The notes beneath the pieces are model-generated. The model was not told the origin of the DNA. It saw only the letters and a list, made by a program, of their open reading frames with translations, and made no database searches. A DNA stretch of 64,000 nt from Trematomus loennbergii. Taxonomy: Eukaryota > Chordata > Actinopteri > Perciformes > Nototheniidae. Shown piece by piece: positions 38,111-51,122 of this stretch (position 1 is the first letter of the stretch; every line of letters starts with the position of its first letter). The position numbers and the translations under genes are program-made. The stretch lies in assembly GCA_012861695.1 (NCBI GenBank), contig JAAOOA010000444.1, positions 250,001 to 314,000 of the forward strand, given 5' to 3'.

Positions 38111-38793
38111 TTAAAGGGGACCTATCATGCAAAATGCACTTTGTGATGTCTTTTATACATAAATATGTGTCCCCGGTGTGTCGGGGAACTCACGCAGCGT
38201 CAGAAAATAAAACCCTCTCTCTTTTCCTCCATACCCAAATCTTTTAAAAACGGGTGTACAACGAGCGGATACAGATTTCCATCCGAGGTGACGTCGGCGG
38301 ACCCACAGAAAGTTGCTATCAGAAACAATGCCTGACGTGTTTTGGATCTTTGTTTACATTAGCAAGCCTCGCTAACACTCAGAGCTAACCTGTACTGGAG
38401 AGCACATGTGTTTAAAAAGCAGGAAATATAAAAAGGAACTCACCTTGTGATAAACCCGCAAGAGAAAAAGCATTTGAGCTCCATACTGTTTCAGAAATAA
38501 TCCTTGACGTGGTTTAAACAGGATGGCGTTTTATCACAACCGAATTAACTTTATCTCCGGTAGAATTCTGATCAGGCATTAGCTCCGCCTCCTCTTATTT
38601 ATTTTTTTCAAGCTAAGGACCCAAAATCTGCGTTTCTCTAACAGGGCTGCAAAAAAGGGGTATGAGCAGTATGAGGCATGGCTACAATGGGTGATCTGTT
38701 TGGTATTTGAAGCAAAAAACTTCACAGACATGTTTTATATAGGTATGGCCCTACAATATATTTTTCAAATATAGCATAATAGGTCCACTTTAA
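38111..38793. mobile_element. TTAA MITE family 2, full copy
   Basis: It has the same kind of termini as family 1 (TTAAAGGGGACCTATCATGC; AATAGGTCCACTTTAA), but the middle is different, with words such as TCGGGGAACTCACGCAGCGT. Inverted relatives lie at 18125-18818 and 62842-63366, and an interrupted one at about 10560-11852. Confidence 0.88.
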
Positions 38794-38850
38794 GCTAGCA
38801 GGAAGAGGTGCAGTGTGGTTACTTTAAACTTTAAAACGGTCATTTTAGGG

Positions 38851-39258
38851 ATGAGCTATTCATTGTCAATATTACAGAAAAGGGCAGTAAGAATAATACA
38901 TAAAGCTGATTCAAGAGAACACACCAACAGACAGTTTTTTAAGTCAGGACTCTTGAAACTCAAAGAGATAGCTGAGCTGCAGACATCATTAGTAATGCAC
39001 AAAGCAACAAGCAGAATGTTACCAGTGTATTTACAACAGTTGTTTGCTTTTGGATCAGACAAGGAAGACCACAGAAGGAAATGTAATTGTAAGCATCCTT
39101 ATGCAAGGACTACTCTAAAGCAAATGTGTATTTCGGTGGTTGGTGTAAAATTGTGGAATTCTCAACAGAAGGATCTAAAGAATTGTATATGTATTTTTCA
39201 GTTAAAGAAATTGTATAAATTAAGAAAGAAGGGACTATATGAAGCAGAATGTGAATAA
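38851..39258 (+). pseudogene. LINE ORF2 C-terminal remnant
   Basis: An open frame of about 135 residues contains ILQKRAVRIIHKADSREHTN, ARTTLKQMCISVVGVKLWNS and a lysine-rich end. These words mark the extreme C-terminus of a non-LTR retrotransposon polymerase. It starts just after a TTAA MITE and is followed by a 3' tail-like region with ATT repeats near 39340. Upstream catalytic parts are missing. Confidence 0.75.
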
Positions 39259-39922
39259 GTCTATGTACTCTGGTCCTGCATTGGTAAATATGTGTGATGT
39301 CTTTGATGTGATGTCTGTTCTTTATTTGCAGGTCCCATTGTTATTATTATTATATTATTATATTATTATGCGCCGCTTTCCACCTTCTTCTCCAGTAGGA
39401 CTCAGATGAGGGTGTTGCACTTTTCCTTTTCCTTATACATGTGATGTTTTGGTGTTTTGTTTTTGTTTCTTCCGTTAACCGTCAAGTGGGAAATAAGTAT
39501 TTTTTGTGTTTCTCTTAGTATCCTAAGATACTGTTATGTTTGGCTGTGAAAAAAAAATGATTATGAAGGGCAGACCATCTATTTCTATTTATTTAGTTTA
39601 TTTTAGAAAGGGGCAGGTCCTATAAGATTTGTTTCTTCTCCCTGCTCCATTTCGCTCAATGGTGTGTTTGTAGAGACATGTTTTGTTGGCAATTATTGTA
39701 CAATGGGTTTTGGGTACCATGAGGTGCTTTTACAACTTGTATTATTAAGTGTCCTCTTTCTAGATATGAATGCCACACTGCTAAAGCTAACAGGAAGCGG
39801 TTAGGTTTGGTGCACTTCTAACATGAAAATTGTCTTCTTGTGGGTGAACTATTTCCCACTAACAACGAGGTCATGTTGTATGAAACCACAGTGCGTTCTG
39901 GGTGCATTTACACCTTGAATTA

Positions 39923-40302
39923 TTAAAGCTGGGGAGGTAATTCACTTCAGAAACACTTGTTGTTATATTCCATGGAATGCTCTTAACATCCCGATAGCAA
40001 TGAATACATTAAATGCTTTGACAATAAATACATTAAAAAAAATTATCTGTGGAAGCCTGTAGTACTGTAAAAAGCACGACCAATCATCTGAGCCGGCCCG
40101 GCTAAAATAACTGGATGGCCTACCTGCCTGTCAGCCTTCCATCTGTGCACAAACTTATCTCGTGCCCTCATTGGTCATGTGCGCGTTCGTGTGTGTTGGA
40201 GGAGGGGCTCTGTAAGGAAGTGGCAGATTTTTTCCGGCTGTGTATTTTCAAATTCTAGCGATCTCGAGCTGGTTTCTCCAAAATGACCTACCCCACCTTT
40301 AA
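39923..40302. mobile_element. TTAA MITE family 3
   Basis: The ends are TTAAAGCTGGGGAGGT and, reverse-complemented, TTAAAGGTGGGGTAGGTC, 380 bp apart. A fragment of the same family in the opposite direction ends at 17317-17320, sharing the words GGAATGCTCTTAACATCCCG. Confidence 0.75.
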
Positions 40303-42476
40303 GTGTCCTCTCTAGCTTATGCTATACCTTTACCACAAAGCCTAAGCTAGCAGGAAGAGGTGCAGTTTAGTGACTTTAAAATGTATAATGGTCAGTTTAG
40401 GGATGTGCTATTCCTTTAAGGATCAAGTCATGTTGTATTTACTGCATTTACAACAGACCACAAAGCATTTTGCGCGCAGTTACTGTACACATGGCATTAG
40501 CATGTTTTTCCTTCTCCTCACCTATAGAGCACATGCTAAAGTCAGTTGTAAATGGGGTTTATTCCTGTAGAAGCTCAGTAATGTGCATTTCGGGTATGCA
40601 TTGCTGGTAAATAGTCGTTACAAATCGTGCATTTGTTCATCTCTTTTCCCAGGAGGAATAATGCCCAATTTGCTAAAATGCTAGAAATACATCCAAGTGA
40701 TGGATTGATTGATTTGGAAACCATTTAAGAGACAGAATAGAAGTCTTAGGTAATAAGGTAAAGCTGATTAAAATTATGACATCTAATCTCTCAGACAGGA
40801 ATTTCAGGTGTGCGAGGGTTTTTTGTATTTTAGATATTGATTTCCCATCACAGCACAGAGTGAATTGTCAGCGAATGCAGAGTGAACGATTCCCTTTTGT
40901 CCCTGTGTACCAACATTAGAGCCGTGACCCTTAAATTACCAGCTACACAAAACAATTTGCATACTAATTACTCGTTAAAGGCTTGTATTTCGCAGTGTAG
41001 AAGGGGGACTGTCGCCGGACTTTAATCAAGTCTGCTCAGCTGCCACCAAAAGAATGAAAAATAAACCGAAAAGACAAAATAAACTTTGGAGAGTCATATT
41101 GAAACTGACTTTTCTAAATTAAGGGTAAAGTTCAGCTCTGACAGATTCCAATTAATCCAACACTGAAATCACTTACTCTCCATTACACAACTTTGCACCA
41201 CTTTCTCTTAAGGAACTTGATCAAATCTTACAAAATACTGAACTTAATATCTCAATATTTTAAATGCAAGACTGTTGAGGATGTCATGCAGCACTATCAT
41301 CAGGAAGTACAGGAATATTTAAGCCATGTCAAAATTGTAAAATTACACTAGAAGTCCAAAAAGATATCAATATCTATATGTGAATATTCATGCTTAAATG
41401 TATGAATGTACTGTATATCTTCTAGGCTAATGAAGCAGACCAATGAAGAGAAATGTATAAAAGGGGATGGACTGTTGATAAGTATTTCAAAGTCAAAAAA
41501 GCTGTACTTTAAATAATTTTCCCTTAATTGTGTTCATGTAGAAGTATGTATTGTAAAGCCAGACTTAAAATATGATATTTTTAAGAGAATTTGCCAACAA
41601 ACAAATCTGTTGCTTGTTTTATTTTAATATGAATCTAAATATCTTTCTCTTCTGGAGATTAAAGAAGCTATTTCAAAATATCTACCCATTACTTTGGGAA
41701 ATTAGATTTATTTTTTGACCATTTTTTGCCCATTTTCTGAAATGTCATGAACCAAACGATTAACCAATTATCTGATAAAAAATAATAGCCATTACAGGCT
41801 CTGACTCTAGCTGATTTCCACCTCTCAGATAGTGGATTTTAATGAGAAAAGCCACATTGATGTCAGAGTGCTGCATGTCTCAGTGAGCAGCAGCCTGCTG
41901 CAGACAGACAGCTCAGATCTCCTTCCCTTTCCCTATTTTGGGAAGAGGCTCTTGTTTAAGGAGGATATCTGAGATGTGCGTAAACATGGACTCAGCAGAC
42001 ACACAGCTGTTGCTGATTAATCATCAGAAGGCTGTTTTTAAGCTCACTATATACCGAAGTCAGTGCAACCTGAGGGGGGAATCCCTGCTGGAGCACCCAT
42101 AGGCCCGAGACACAACTTATAGGGTGCATACAGGCCTATAAGCACTCAGTATACTTTCTCCAGAATCAACAAAAAAATACACAAGAAAAAGCCAAATATG
42201 CATATTAAAAACAGGAAATCTAGCCAATCAGAAGCGTCTCTGACAGCCGGTGTGTGATTCCTGCGTTGACACACGCCAATTATTTAATGGCACACCCATT
42301 ATATAGACGGTATCACGAATCCATTGCAGCCCGATGCAATGGATCATATCTGCACAGAGATGAGGGGCCAATTAATGCTCACAAAATGCATCTAACCTGT
42401 CACACATGAAGCCAGAAAGCCTGCCGGTGTTGCATCACAGATTATCTCACACCATGAGCTCGCATCATGCATTTAC

Positions 42477-43190
42477 CTGGTTTCTATTCCGGGGAGTTTA
42501 TGTAGAAATAGCTCCTGAACGCCCCTTTATTTGTATTATTTCTCCTCAGTGTGATCTCGCCGTTCGGAGCTGCTGAAGCCCCCGGTGCTCTGGAGCCGCG
42601 GTCTGGTCCTCATGCAGCGGCTGCTCCCCCCTCGGTGCTCGGATGAAAAGCGTCCAGAGGTGATGGTTCTCCTCCACAGATCCTCCACAGACCCTCCACA
42701 GATCCTCCCTGTCTGACTGACCGGGTCGCAGAGCTGTCAGTGTCGGGGAGGGGGAGGATGGGTGAGTGGGAGGAGAGGGGGGGGGGTCGGTATTTTAAGA
42801 TTAGAGATGGATCTCCAGGTCCTCTCCTTCCTCCTGCAAGCCGTGAATCAGCGCTCCTCCTCCCCCTCTCTGTGTGATGTCTCTCCGGTGAAGGCAATGC
42901 CGTGAAGCTCCCGGTGTTTCCACAGAAATCCCTTCACATAAACCACACAGCTGAGCGTTAAGTTTCCCCGGTGTGTCCGCGGCTCTGTGGGCACCAGCAG
43001 CGCGTCTCCTCCTCCGCTTTATCCACAAATCCTCCTCCTCCGATAATAATAATAAGAGTTATTAATAACAGGCTTGTTCTCGGTGGAGGTGTGAAATGGT
43101 TGCGTCCTTCAGTCCTCCGCCCCCTATTTCTGTTTTTAAATCACACCAGACTCGGTTAGGCGCGCAACGACGTCACCATGAGCCGAAGAA
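42477..43190 (-). promoter_or_regulatory. GC-rich candidate promoter and non-coding first exon of slc8a3
   Basis: This is one of the few stretches with frequent CpG in an AT-rich, repeat-filled neighbourhood and it does not resemble the transposons here. It contains a GC-box-like CCGCCCC near 43119 and a CGTCAC half-site near 43170. A good minus-strand donor, CCAG|GTAAAT, has its GT at 42476-42475. It lies about 15 kb upstream of slc8a3 exon 2 and about 8.6 kb beyond the 3' end of cox16, where a 5' UTR exon is expected. The short open frames in it (for example 42610-42897) are typical of GC-rich DNA. The assignment is inference. Confidence 0.4.
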
Positions 43191-43344
43191 TGAAGCTGCA
43201 GCATTATGGGATGCAGGCAGCGTGCAGCGGCCAATAAAAGACACGTAAATTCGGGAAAATGCATTTTCTTGTCAGTTATTTACTACAATGTATAAATGCA
43301 CTGCATCTATCAGCAGACAAATACAAATCATGGGTTAACTAATT

Positions 43345-43760
43345 CAAATCAAAAAAAAAAATTCTAAGAAGTACAAATTCTGGGGGGGAAATTGTTCGTC
43401 TGAAAAAATCTAATTCTGGAAAAAAATTAAAATCTAAAGTCTGAAGAAAGTCCAAATTAAATAAAAAGTCAGAATTCCGGAAAAAGACAATTCTGAAAAT
43501 ATACGGAAGAGGATTAAAGCCACATGTAAAATATTGTATTTTGAGGACTCAATTTTGAGGAAAGAAACCATGAAAAAAAGCCCGAATTCTGAAAAAGATG
43601 TCTAAATTCAGATTTTTTTTTAAAGAATTTCAAAAGCGACAATTTTGAAAAAAGTCTAAATTCCCCAAAAAATGTATAAAAGTCAAAATCATCTATTTCA
43701 AGTATTCTGAAAAAAGTCAATAAATATGAAAAAATGAAAATTATGGAAAAAGTTAATTGA
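43345..43760. repeat. A-rich degenerate repeat
   Basis: Irregular repeats of words such as AAAAAGTCAGAATTC, TCTGAAAAAAGTC and CAATTTTGAA. The minus-strand 84-codon frame over it is low complexity. Confidence 0.55.
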
Positions 43761-44297
43761 CTGACCATTGCAGCTAATTGTTAATAAATGTTGAATTATT
43801 ATTTATCCACAAAACAACATCATGTAGAGACTTGAAACATCATATTTCTGCAGCATGGGCTCCATTTTTCTTTTGGGATGGAGCTTTTATGCAAATCAGG
43901 GGTAAAATAAATAAATTGGATCCGATTTTAATTACACAGTCCGGCTCTGTGCTGCAGTCTTATTATCCTGTCCAGATTTCCACGCTTGTTAAATTCAAAT
44001 TCAAAAACAATCTCCCAAATGGGCATCCCATGTAGTGCTGTGATTAGTATGGAGAATATCGTTGGAGGGTTTTAATGAAGTTTTCTTATCTCTGCAGGAA
44101 GGAGGAGGGGAGGGGGGGGGGGGGAATCACTCCGGACAGATTGGTGCACCTGCAGCCGGAGCGCAAAGAGAGATTGGAAATAAATGCTCTCTTCAAAGTC
44201 CTGCACGTGTTCAGTGCAGATTAATGGATTAAAGTCATAGTAAATAGACCGAAGAAAACCACAAACTGAGAGTAAAACATCACTTCCAGTTATTCTC

Positions 44298-44459
<162 letters not shown>

Positions 44460-45410
44460 TTAAAACACACACTCCCCATAGACAGGAAGTATCCCTGCAG
44501 TCTTCCGAGTGTCCATCCTGATGTGAGGTGACTCCTCACCTTTCTCCTTTCACAGCTTCACTTTTCATTACGGAGTGTCATAAGTGGACGTCGTCGCCCA
44601 GGCGTGATGTCCGTGTTTGACCCCCCCCCCCATTTTCTCTCACCATCAGGGTCACAGTGTCTCCGGTTTAATCACCACTGAAGCTGTGTCAACTCCAGCT
44701 TACAGAATAATTAGCATGTGCACAGTGCAGCACAGAGAGGATTTTTTTTTTCTGCTTCTACACGCCAGGTATTTCTGTAATACTGATCCAGAAACAGGTG
44801 TTAGTGCATGTCAATGGTCTGCAAAGGCTAACATCCCTGTGTTCCCTCCAGAGGGTGTTTGTCTCCCACACAGCTTGTGTTAACCACAGACCTAAATTCA
44901 GGCTAACAACTTCAAAACATTTTTTTAAAACAACATTGACTTCAGAGCAGGCAGTGCTACAATGCTGACTCATTCCCAGGTTTAGGACTCATTCCTGCAG
45001 CTCATGCAGATAGAAAGGATTGTGTGCTGAACTCCGTAGAAAGTGCACAGAGTGAAGCCTCTTCTGCAGCTGAGCACAGGGTCAGTGGGGCGGAAGAGAT
45101 CCGCAGTGCATGATGGGTAAGAGAGGGAGACCCAAACTCACTCCCCCCACCCCCACCCCCTTATGGAGAGAGACGAAGAAGAATCAGACGTGGGGGGAGG
45201 AAGATGACATATACAGGGGGGGGGGGGGGGGGGGTCAGCTTGTACGAGGGTCTTGGCTTTTGCAGGATGCTTGCACCCCCCCCCACACACACACATACAC
45301 CATCACATGTGCCCTATAGCCACGTCTCCATGGCAGCGTGTGGATGTGGTGAAGTGACGGCGGTGGTGTGTGTTCAGTCCGGCTCATTATGAGGAATGAT
45401 GTACAACAGC

Positions 45411-45591
<181 letters not shown>

Positions 45592-45773
45592 TGCCGAGTC
45601 TCCGTCTATTATAGACAGGAAATAAGAGAGAGCTTCTTTCATAACGATGACATTAGAAAGCTGCAGCTTCTGTTCTTCTGCATGTTGAATCGCTGGGTGT
45701 GAGGACAGAGTGTCTGCAGGTAAACATCAGGCTACACCGAGAGTATTAGTATTGCAGTATTTATATATAAATT

Positions 45774-46367
45774 GGGAAGTAACTAAGTACATTTACTCAA
45801 GTTCAAGATACTTGTACTTTACTTGAGTATTTCCATTTTATGCTACTGTGTACTTCTACTCCTCTTCAGTTCAGAGGTACATTGTGTACTTTTACTCCAC
45901 TACATGTATTTAATACCTTTAGTTACTTCACAGATGTGGATGAATGATGTGAAATATAATCAAGTGTTAAATCAGACTTTAGTTCCACCTGGAGTAAATT
46001 CACAAGCTACCCTGCAGTATACAAAGTCATTCAAACTAGCTGCACCTTTACCAGCTTTGAGAACACTTCATGATCAATCATTATAAAACATATCATATAT
46101 ATTATTCTGAAATGGACCAATCTGCACAATGACTACTTTTACTGTCGCTACTTTCACTATATTTTGATGATAACACTTTTCTACTTTTACTTGAGGAACA
46201 TTTTGAATGCAGGACTTTTACTGTAACAGAGTATTCCTACACTCTGGTACTTCTACTTTTACTCAAGTACAAGATCAGAGTACTTCTACTTTTACTCAAG
46301 CACAAGATCTGAGTACTTCTACTTTTACTCAAGTACAAGATCTGAGTACTTCTTCCACCTCTGATTA
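45774..46367. mobile_element. Dispersed ACTTGAGTA-type DNA element, short form
   Basis: This is the inverted copy of the element at 14617-16050 with high similarity over the whole body (for example CAAGCTACCCTGCAGTATAC near 46000). It has only about three of the 33-bp units (about 46245-46360). Its ends read GGGAAGTAACTAAGTAC and AGTACTTCTTCCACCTC. No transposase is present. Confidence 0.85.
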
Positions 46368-46438
46368 AATGTTTGTAGTGGTTGCATTACTGGAATATTG
46401 TGCATTTTACATCCCACATTTATTTGAACAGCTTTAGT

Positions 46439-48457
46439 TTAAAGATTCTCTCTCTTTTTGTCCTGATCCATTTATATAAAAACCTGTCTGAAAATGAGCT
46501 GATCAGATTTTGGCCACTTTATGATGTCATAACGATGTTTTGGCTTGGTAACCATTAGCCAATCACCAACAAGGTAAAACCCCCCCACCTTATCACCTCA
46601 ATCTCCTCCTAGAGCACCATTAGCCGCGTTCACACCGGAGTACTTTTCACCGTACTTTTCGCGTTTAGTTCCGTTAGTGCCCTTATGTCGCGTTCACACC
46701 AAAAAGAGCACTTAGCGCCGTTTACACCAGGACAAAACTGCTTGTATCTGCATAGTTTCACGTGCGTATAGCCCTATTATTTACACGAGGCCGATAGAAA
46801 CGGACCCCACAAACGATAACGGGTCCCAAGGTGGATAGATTTGCAAACGAAACGCTCTGGGGGGTCAACCGAGTCCGTGTAATCGCCTCTATATGAATAT
46901 TTCCTGAAAAAATAATGATAGCCCCACCTCTCCTGCTCACTGCTGTAGCATGGCCAGTAGCCATCTGTAACGATCAACTATCAAAAATAGCTGTGTTAAT
47001 TAAACGCACAAGGGGTTCTTGAATGAAATAAATTATAAAAGGCAAACCAGAATTGTCAACGCCCAATATACTCCTTAAACAAAATAAACAGAGTCAGATT
47101 TCATGCATTGATCCATTATATTGACAATTTTCCAGCCAAACAACACAAACAAAAAACAGTCCGCTCTGCGATACACCAAACTTGTCTTTACTGCCTAATC
47201 CAGGCCATTATTGTTCATTGCTCACCCGGTGTTTGTAGAGAGAGATATCTCTCTTTCTGAGCGCGTCCTCTCCACGGAGACGTGCTTCTTGGTCGGTCGA
47301 TGCAATATCCACAGATTCGGTTTCTTTCAGTTAACTTCCCCGTTGCATTTATCCATATGCTGAGGAAATTACTATATCCCGCTGAATACCAGCAATCGCC
47401 ACACACAAAATAATGATAGCCCCACCTCTCCTGCTCACTGCTGTAGCATGGCCAGTAGCTACTGTTAGTAGCTACTGCTAGTGCTACTGACCATGCTACA
47501 GATGTTAGTACAACATCTACAGCTCCTCTACCACAACCATCAGCAACAAGTGGACATGGAGAATTACATTAACTACTACATGTTGCTAAATCCACCGCGG
47601 GGCATAAACAGAAGGGTAGCCATGGCAACATTGCTGCGGGGCTGGTCCGGGGTCTTCTTCGCTGCTTTTGGTGTATTTTGGCGGAAGTTACAGCGCCACT
47701 TACAGTCCCGGCATATGTACTACAGCGTTTCCAGCGGTCTCGTTTGAACAGACACGTTAAATGAAACGAATGCATGTGAACGGAATACTTTTTTGAAAGC
47801 GCATACTGTGCATAAACGCAAACGTTCCCGTGTGCACAACGCCTTAATCCGAGAACTTTTACCCCCATTTTTAGTGCCTGCTGAGAGATGGTACTTTCCT
47901 GGGGGAAAAAAGTGCCCCAGTTCTGATTGGCTGGGCGAATTGCAAACCACGCCCCGTAAAACTGGGACTGGGAGTCCCAGCAGCTGAAGCCAGTCCCCAA
48001 CTCCGGGGACTTCCGGCCGGGGACTCCGGGTGACGGTATACGCCGTGAAGTTGTTTGCGGCCTGCCAGTAAACCCAAAGCAGAAGAAGAAGAAGTGACGT
48101 CAGCGGCTCATTTGCGTAATCTTCCCTCAGGGAATTTATTCCGGTGTGAACGCGATCTGTACTTAGTGCCCTGGGGTAATAAGTGCCGGGGCACTAAGTG
48201 CCGGCACTAAGTACGGCAAAGTACAAAGTGTTCTTTGTAACCAAATATCTCTGAGGGGCGTGGGGAGGGGCTCCTTATTTTCATCTAAAGTAACAGACAG
48301 AGAATCAGCACTTTTGAAACAGGGCTGAAACAGAGGGGATTATGGGATGCTGCAATGATCTGTTTGGTGTTTGGAGCCAAACACTTCAGAGACATGTTTT
48401 GTATATATCTGAGACCTATAATATATTGATGAAAACAGTATAATAGGGGACCTTTAA
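46439..48457. mobile_element. TTAA-flanked element carrying a nested GCGTTCACACC element
   Basis: TTAA is at 46439-46442 and 48454-48457. The outer parts (46443-46622 and about 48237-48453) are related to sequence at 33840-33990. The inner part, about 46624-48232, starts CGCGTTCACACCGGAGTAC and has the inverted word GGTGTGAACGCG near 48150, so it is related to the MITE at 52331. Boundaries of the inner element are approximate. Confidence 0.6.
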
Positions 48458-49455
48458 GTAAAGGATCTTCCTCTCAACTTTCCTACAGGTTATTTTTTTG
48501 GTTGTCCGTCTCTGCAGGATTACAGAAAAACTATTCGCCTGATTTTGATGAAACTTTGTGGAGGGTGAATCTCGGGCCGAGGAAGAACTCATTACATTTT
48601 GAAGCAGATCCAAATCACGGGGAGCATTCATGCATTAATTTCAACTTTAATTAAAATTGCATGATTTTAGCATTTAGTTTCTCAGAGTCCCAGATTCCCC
48701 CCTCTACACGCGTCGTGTTTCTAAGACCTCATCAGTTCTCCCGCTCGCAGAACAGAGTAGTAAATATTGAATTTGATTTCCACTTTTCCACTCAGCTTTG
48801 AATATTTGATGCAGTTTTCTCTTACACTTACAGATTAAAAATGTAGGAGCATGTAAAGGGGGCGGGACATCCTCGAATTAGGACTCATCGCTTATGACAG
48901 CGCTGACCCATTTTGGCCCCTGACGAATACACCCGAGCTACATCTCCATAAACTAACCACAGCAAGCTGACACATATCTTCTGCTTCACATGCTTCATCT
49001 CCAGCAAACACAGCGATACACACTATATGATGCGTTTTTATAGGATGAGAATAAGAACGTAAACAATGACTAAATAAGTGCAATAAATAGTCATAACAGC
49101 AGCCAAATACACAGATTATACACAACCCTCTGCAGGATATGAAACACTGGCATGAATCATACTTATTTTGAGGCTTCTTTTATAACGATGACAAATAAAC
49201 ATTTGAATGCTGCCGTCTTCGTTTTTGTTGCATGTATAATCATTGGGTTTTAAGGCAGCATTTGTGCACAGCTGCAGATAAAGATTAGGCTACTCTAATA
49301 TTATCAGTATTATAGTATTTAGAGGATTATATTCCTGAAGGGAAGCGTAGTATTCAGGGTTTCCTCTCAAGATAGCGGCCGTGTCTTGAGCTGCTTCTAT
49401 TTTGCATTTGTATTTGGGTATGTAGGGTTATTTATGTTGCATTGTTGGAGGAGTC

Positions 49456-50198
49456 TTTAAAGAGTCCTCTCCTGCTGATGTTCAGGTGTATATCAGTATG
49501 TAGTGTCTCTACTTTAAAGAGTCCTCTCCTGCTGATGTTCAGGTGTATATCAGTATGTTGTGTCTCTACTTTAAAGAGTCCTCTCCTGCTGATGTTCAAG
49601 TGTATATCAGTATGTAGTGTCTCTACTTTAAAGAGTCCTCTCCTGCTGATGTTCAGGTGTATATCAGTATGTAGTGTCTCTACTTTAAAGAGTCCTCTCC
49701 TGCTGATGTTCAGGTGTATATCAGTATGTAGTGTCTCTACTTTAAAGAGTCCTCTCCTGCTGATGTTCAGGTGTATATCATGTATGTAGTGTCTCTACTT
49801 TAAAGAGTCCTCTCCTGCTGATGTTCAGGTGTATATCAGTATGTAGTGTCTCTACTTTAAAGAGTCCTCTCCTGCTGATGTTCAGGTGTATATCAGTATG
49901 TAGTGTCTCTACTTTAAAGAGTCCTCTCCTGCTGATGTTCAGGTGTATATCAGTGTGTAGTGTCTCTACTTTAAAGAGTCCTCTCCTGCTGATGTTCAGG
50001 TGTATATCAGTATGTAGTGTCTCTACTTTAAAGAGTCCTCTCCTGATGATGTTCAGGTGTATATCAGTATGTAGTGTCTCTACTTTAAAGAGTCCTCTCC
50101 TGCTGATGTTCAGGTGTATATCAGTATGTAGTGTCTCTACTTTAAAGAGTCCTCTCCTGCTGTTCAGGTGTATATCAGTATGTAGTGTCTCTACATGT
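49456..50198 (+). repeat. 57-bp satellite, first block (about 13 copies)
   Basis: The monomer runs TTTAAAGAGTCCTCTCCTGC, then TGATGTTCAGGTGTATATCA, then GTATGTAGTGTCTCTAC, 57 bp in all. Because 57 is divisible by 3, long open frames appear on both strands (TLKSPLLLMFRCISVCSVS on plus); they have no coding sign apart from length. The block lies between slc8a3 and the 3' end of cox16. Confidence 0.97.
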
Positions 50199-51116
50199 CT
50201 CCATGCTTTAATGTTCAAACAGCTCTTTATTTTTCTCATACTGTCTGTGCTGCAGCACCTCTTTTCACCCTCTGTCTGAAACCAGAGCCCAGTCTGCTCT
50301 GATTGGTTAGCTGGCCGGCTCTGTTGTGATTGGTCAACCGCTTAGAGTGTACAGCACCTTAGCCCATCACGTACAATGTGTTGGAGCACTACTCTTTAAG
50401 CTTACAGTTGAAGCCACAACCTCCAAAATAAACGGTATTGTCTCTTCGAGTGTCATCAAACTCAAAATGTCCTTCTCTTATTTTGCTAACAATGACCTCC
50501 AAACAGCAGTGACCTCGCTGTGTAATACCAAAGAGCCTGAGGTGGTCTCAAAGATAACAAAACATGTAACACATTCAGAGAGACGTTATTACAAACCGTT
50601 TTCTTTAACAAACATCCTTTGAGAAAGATGTGATCAGTGACAAATGGTTTGATCAATCGTTGGCGGATACAGCCTTGAAGATTGAGATCTGTTCAACCTG
50701 TGCATGAAAAATAATCCTGTTCCCGGGTATTAAAGTGACTCCAAAATCACGAGCTTTACAGAAAATGATTCCCGGGACATTTCCATCGAGACCTTCATTA
50801 CCTCGTGCTGCACGAACTGAAGGCAGTGCATGCATTTCCCGTCACTCACACACTCCTGATACACACAATCTGAGGGAAATCATGTTCTCAAAAAAAAGCA
50901 AAAGCAAATAGGTAATTCTATTTCCATTATAAATCTGGCGCATTGCAAAGTAATAACTGTCAGAGAAACAGATTACTGTGAGAGTGAGACGCCTGAGGAG
51001 ATGCTGCATGTTATTTATTCTGGTATACCTTAAATCAATGCAACACTGCTGTAAACACACACACACATCCAGAGCTTTACTCACAACTGAAAGAAACAAG
51101 AAGGATCAATAAATAA

Positions 51117-51122
51117 TTTATT
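51117..51122 (-). terminator. Candidate cox16 polyadenylation signal
   Basis: On the minus strand there is an AATAAA at 51122-51117, about 455 nt after the cox16 stop codon. The DNA between is unremarkable apart from a repeat shared with 6690 and 44873. AATAAA is common in AT-rich DNA, so this is only a plausible 3' end. Confidence 0.35.

Larger units (their letters stand above)
27561..42476 (-). other. Presumptive slc8a3 intron 1
   Basis: This interval lies between the exon 2 acceptor and the candidate first exon near 42.5 kb. If that exon is wrong, part of this is upstream intergenic DNA. It holds a Harbinger-like element, two LINE remnants, several TTAA elements, an hAT element and an LTR-like repeat, all listed separately. 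Nothing definite was seen at about 27600-28430, 29180-30600, 32270-32650, 34960-37000, 37500-38110, 39270-39920 and 40310-42470. Confidence 0.45.

Noticed and set aside
42610..42897. 95-codon minus-strand frame in the GC-rich island
   Set aside because: GC-rich DNA has few stops; there is no recognised domain and a non-coding first exon explains the site better.
49442..50279. Long open frames over the 57-bp satellite on both strands (also 53798-54310, 56216-57201)
   Set aside because: The period is a multiple of three, so any stop-free monomer gives an endless frame. Both strands are open and the repeat has no start or termination context.
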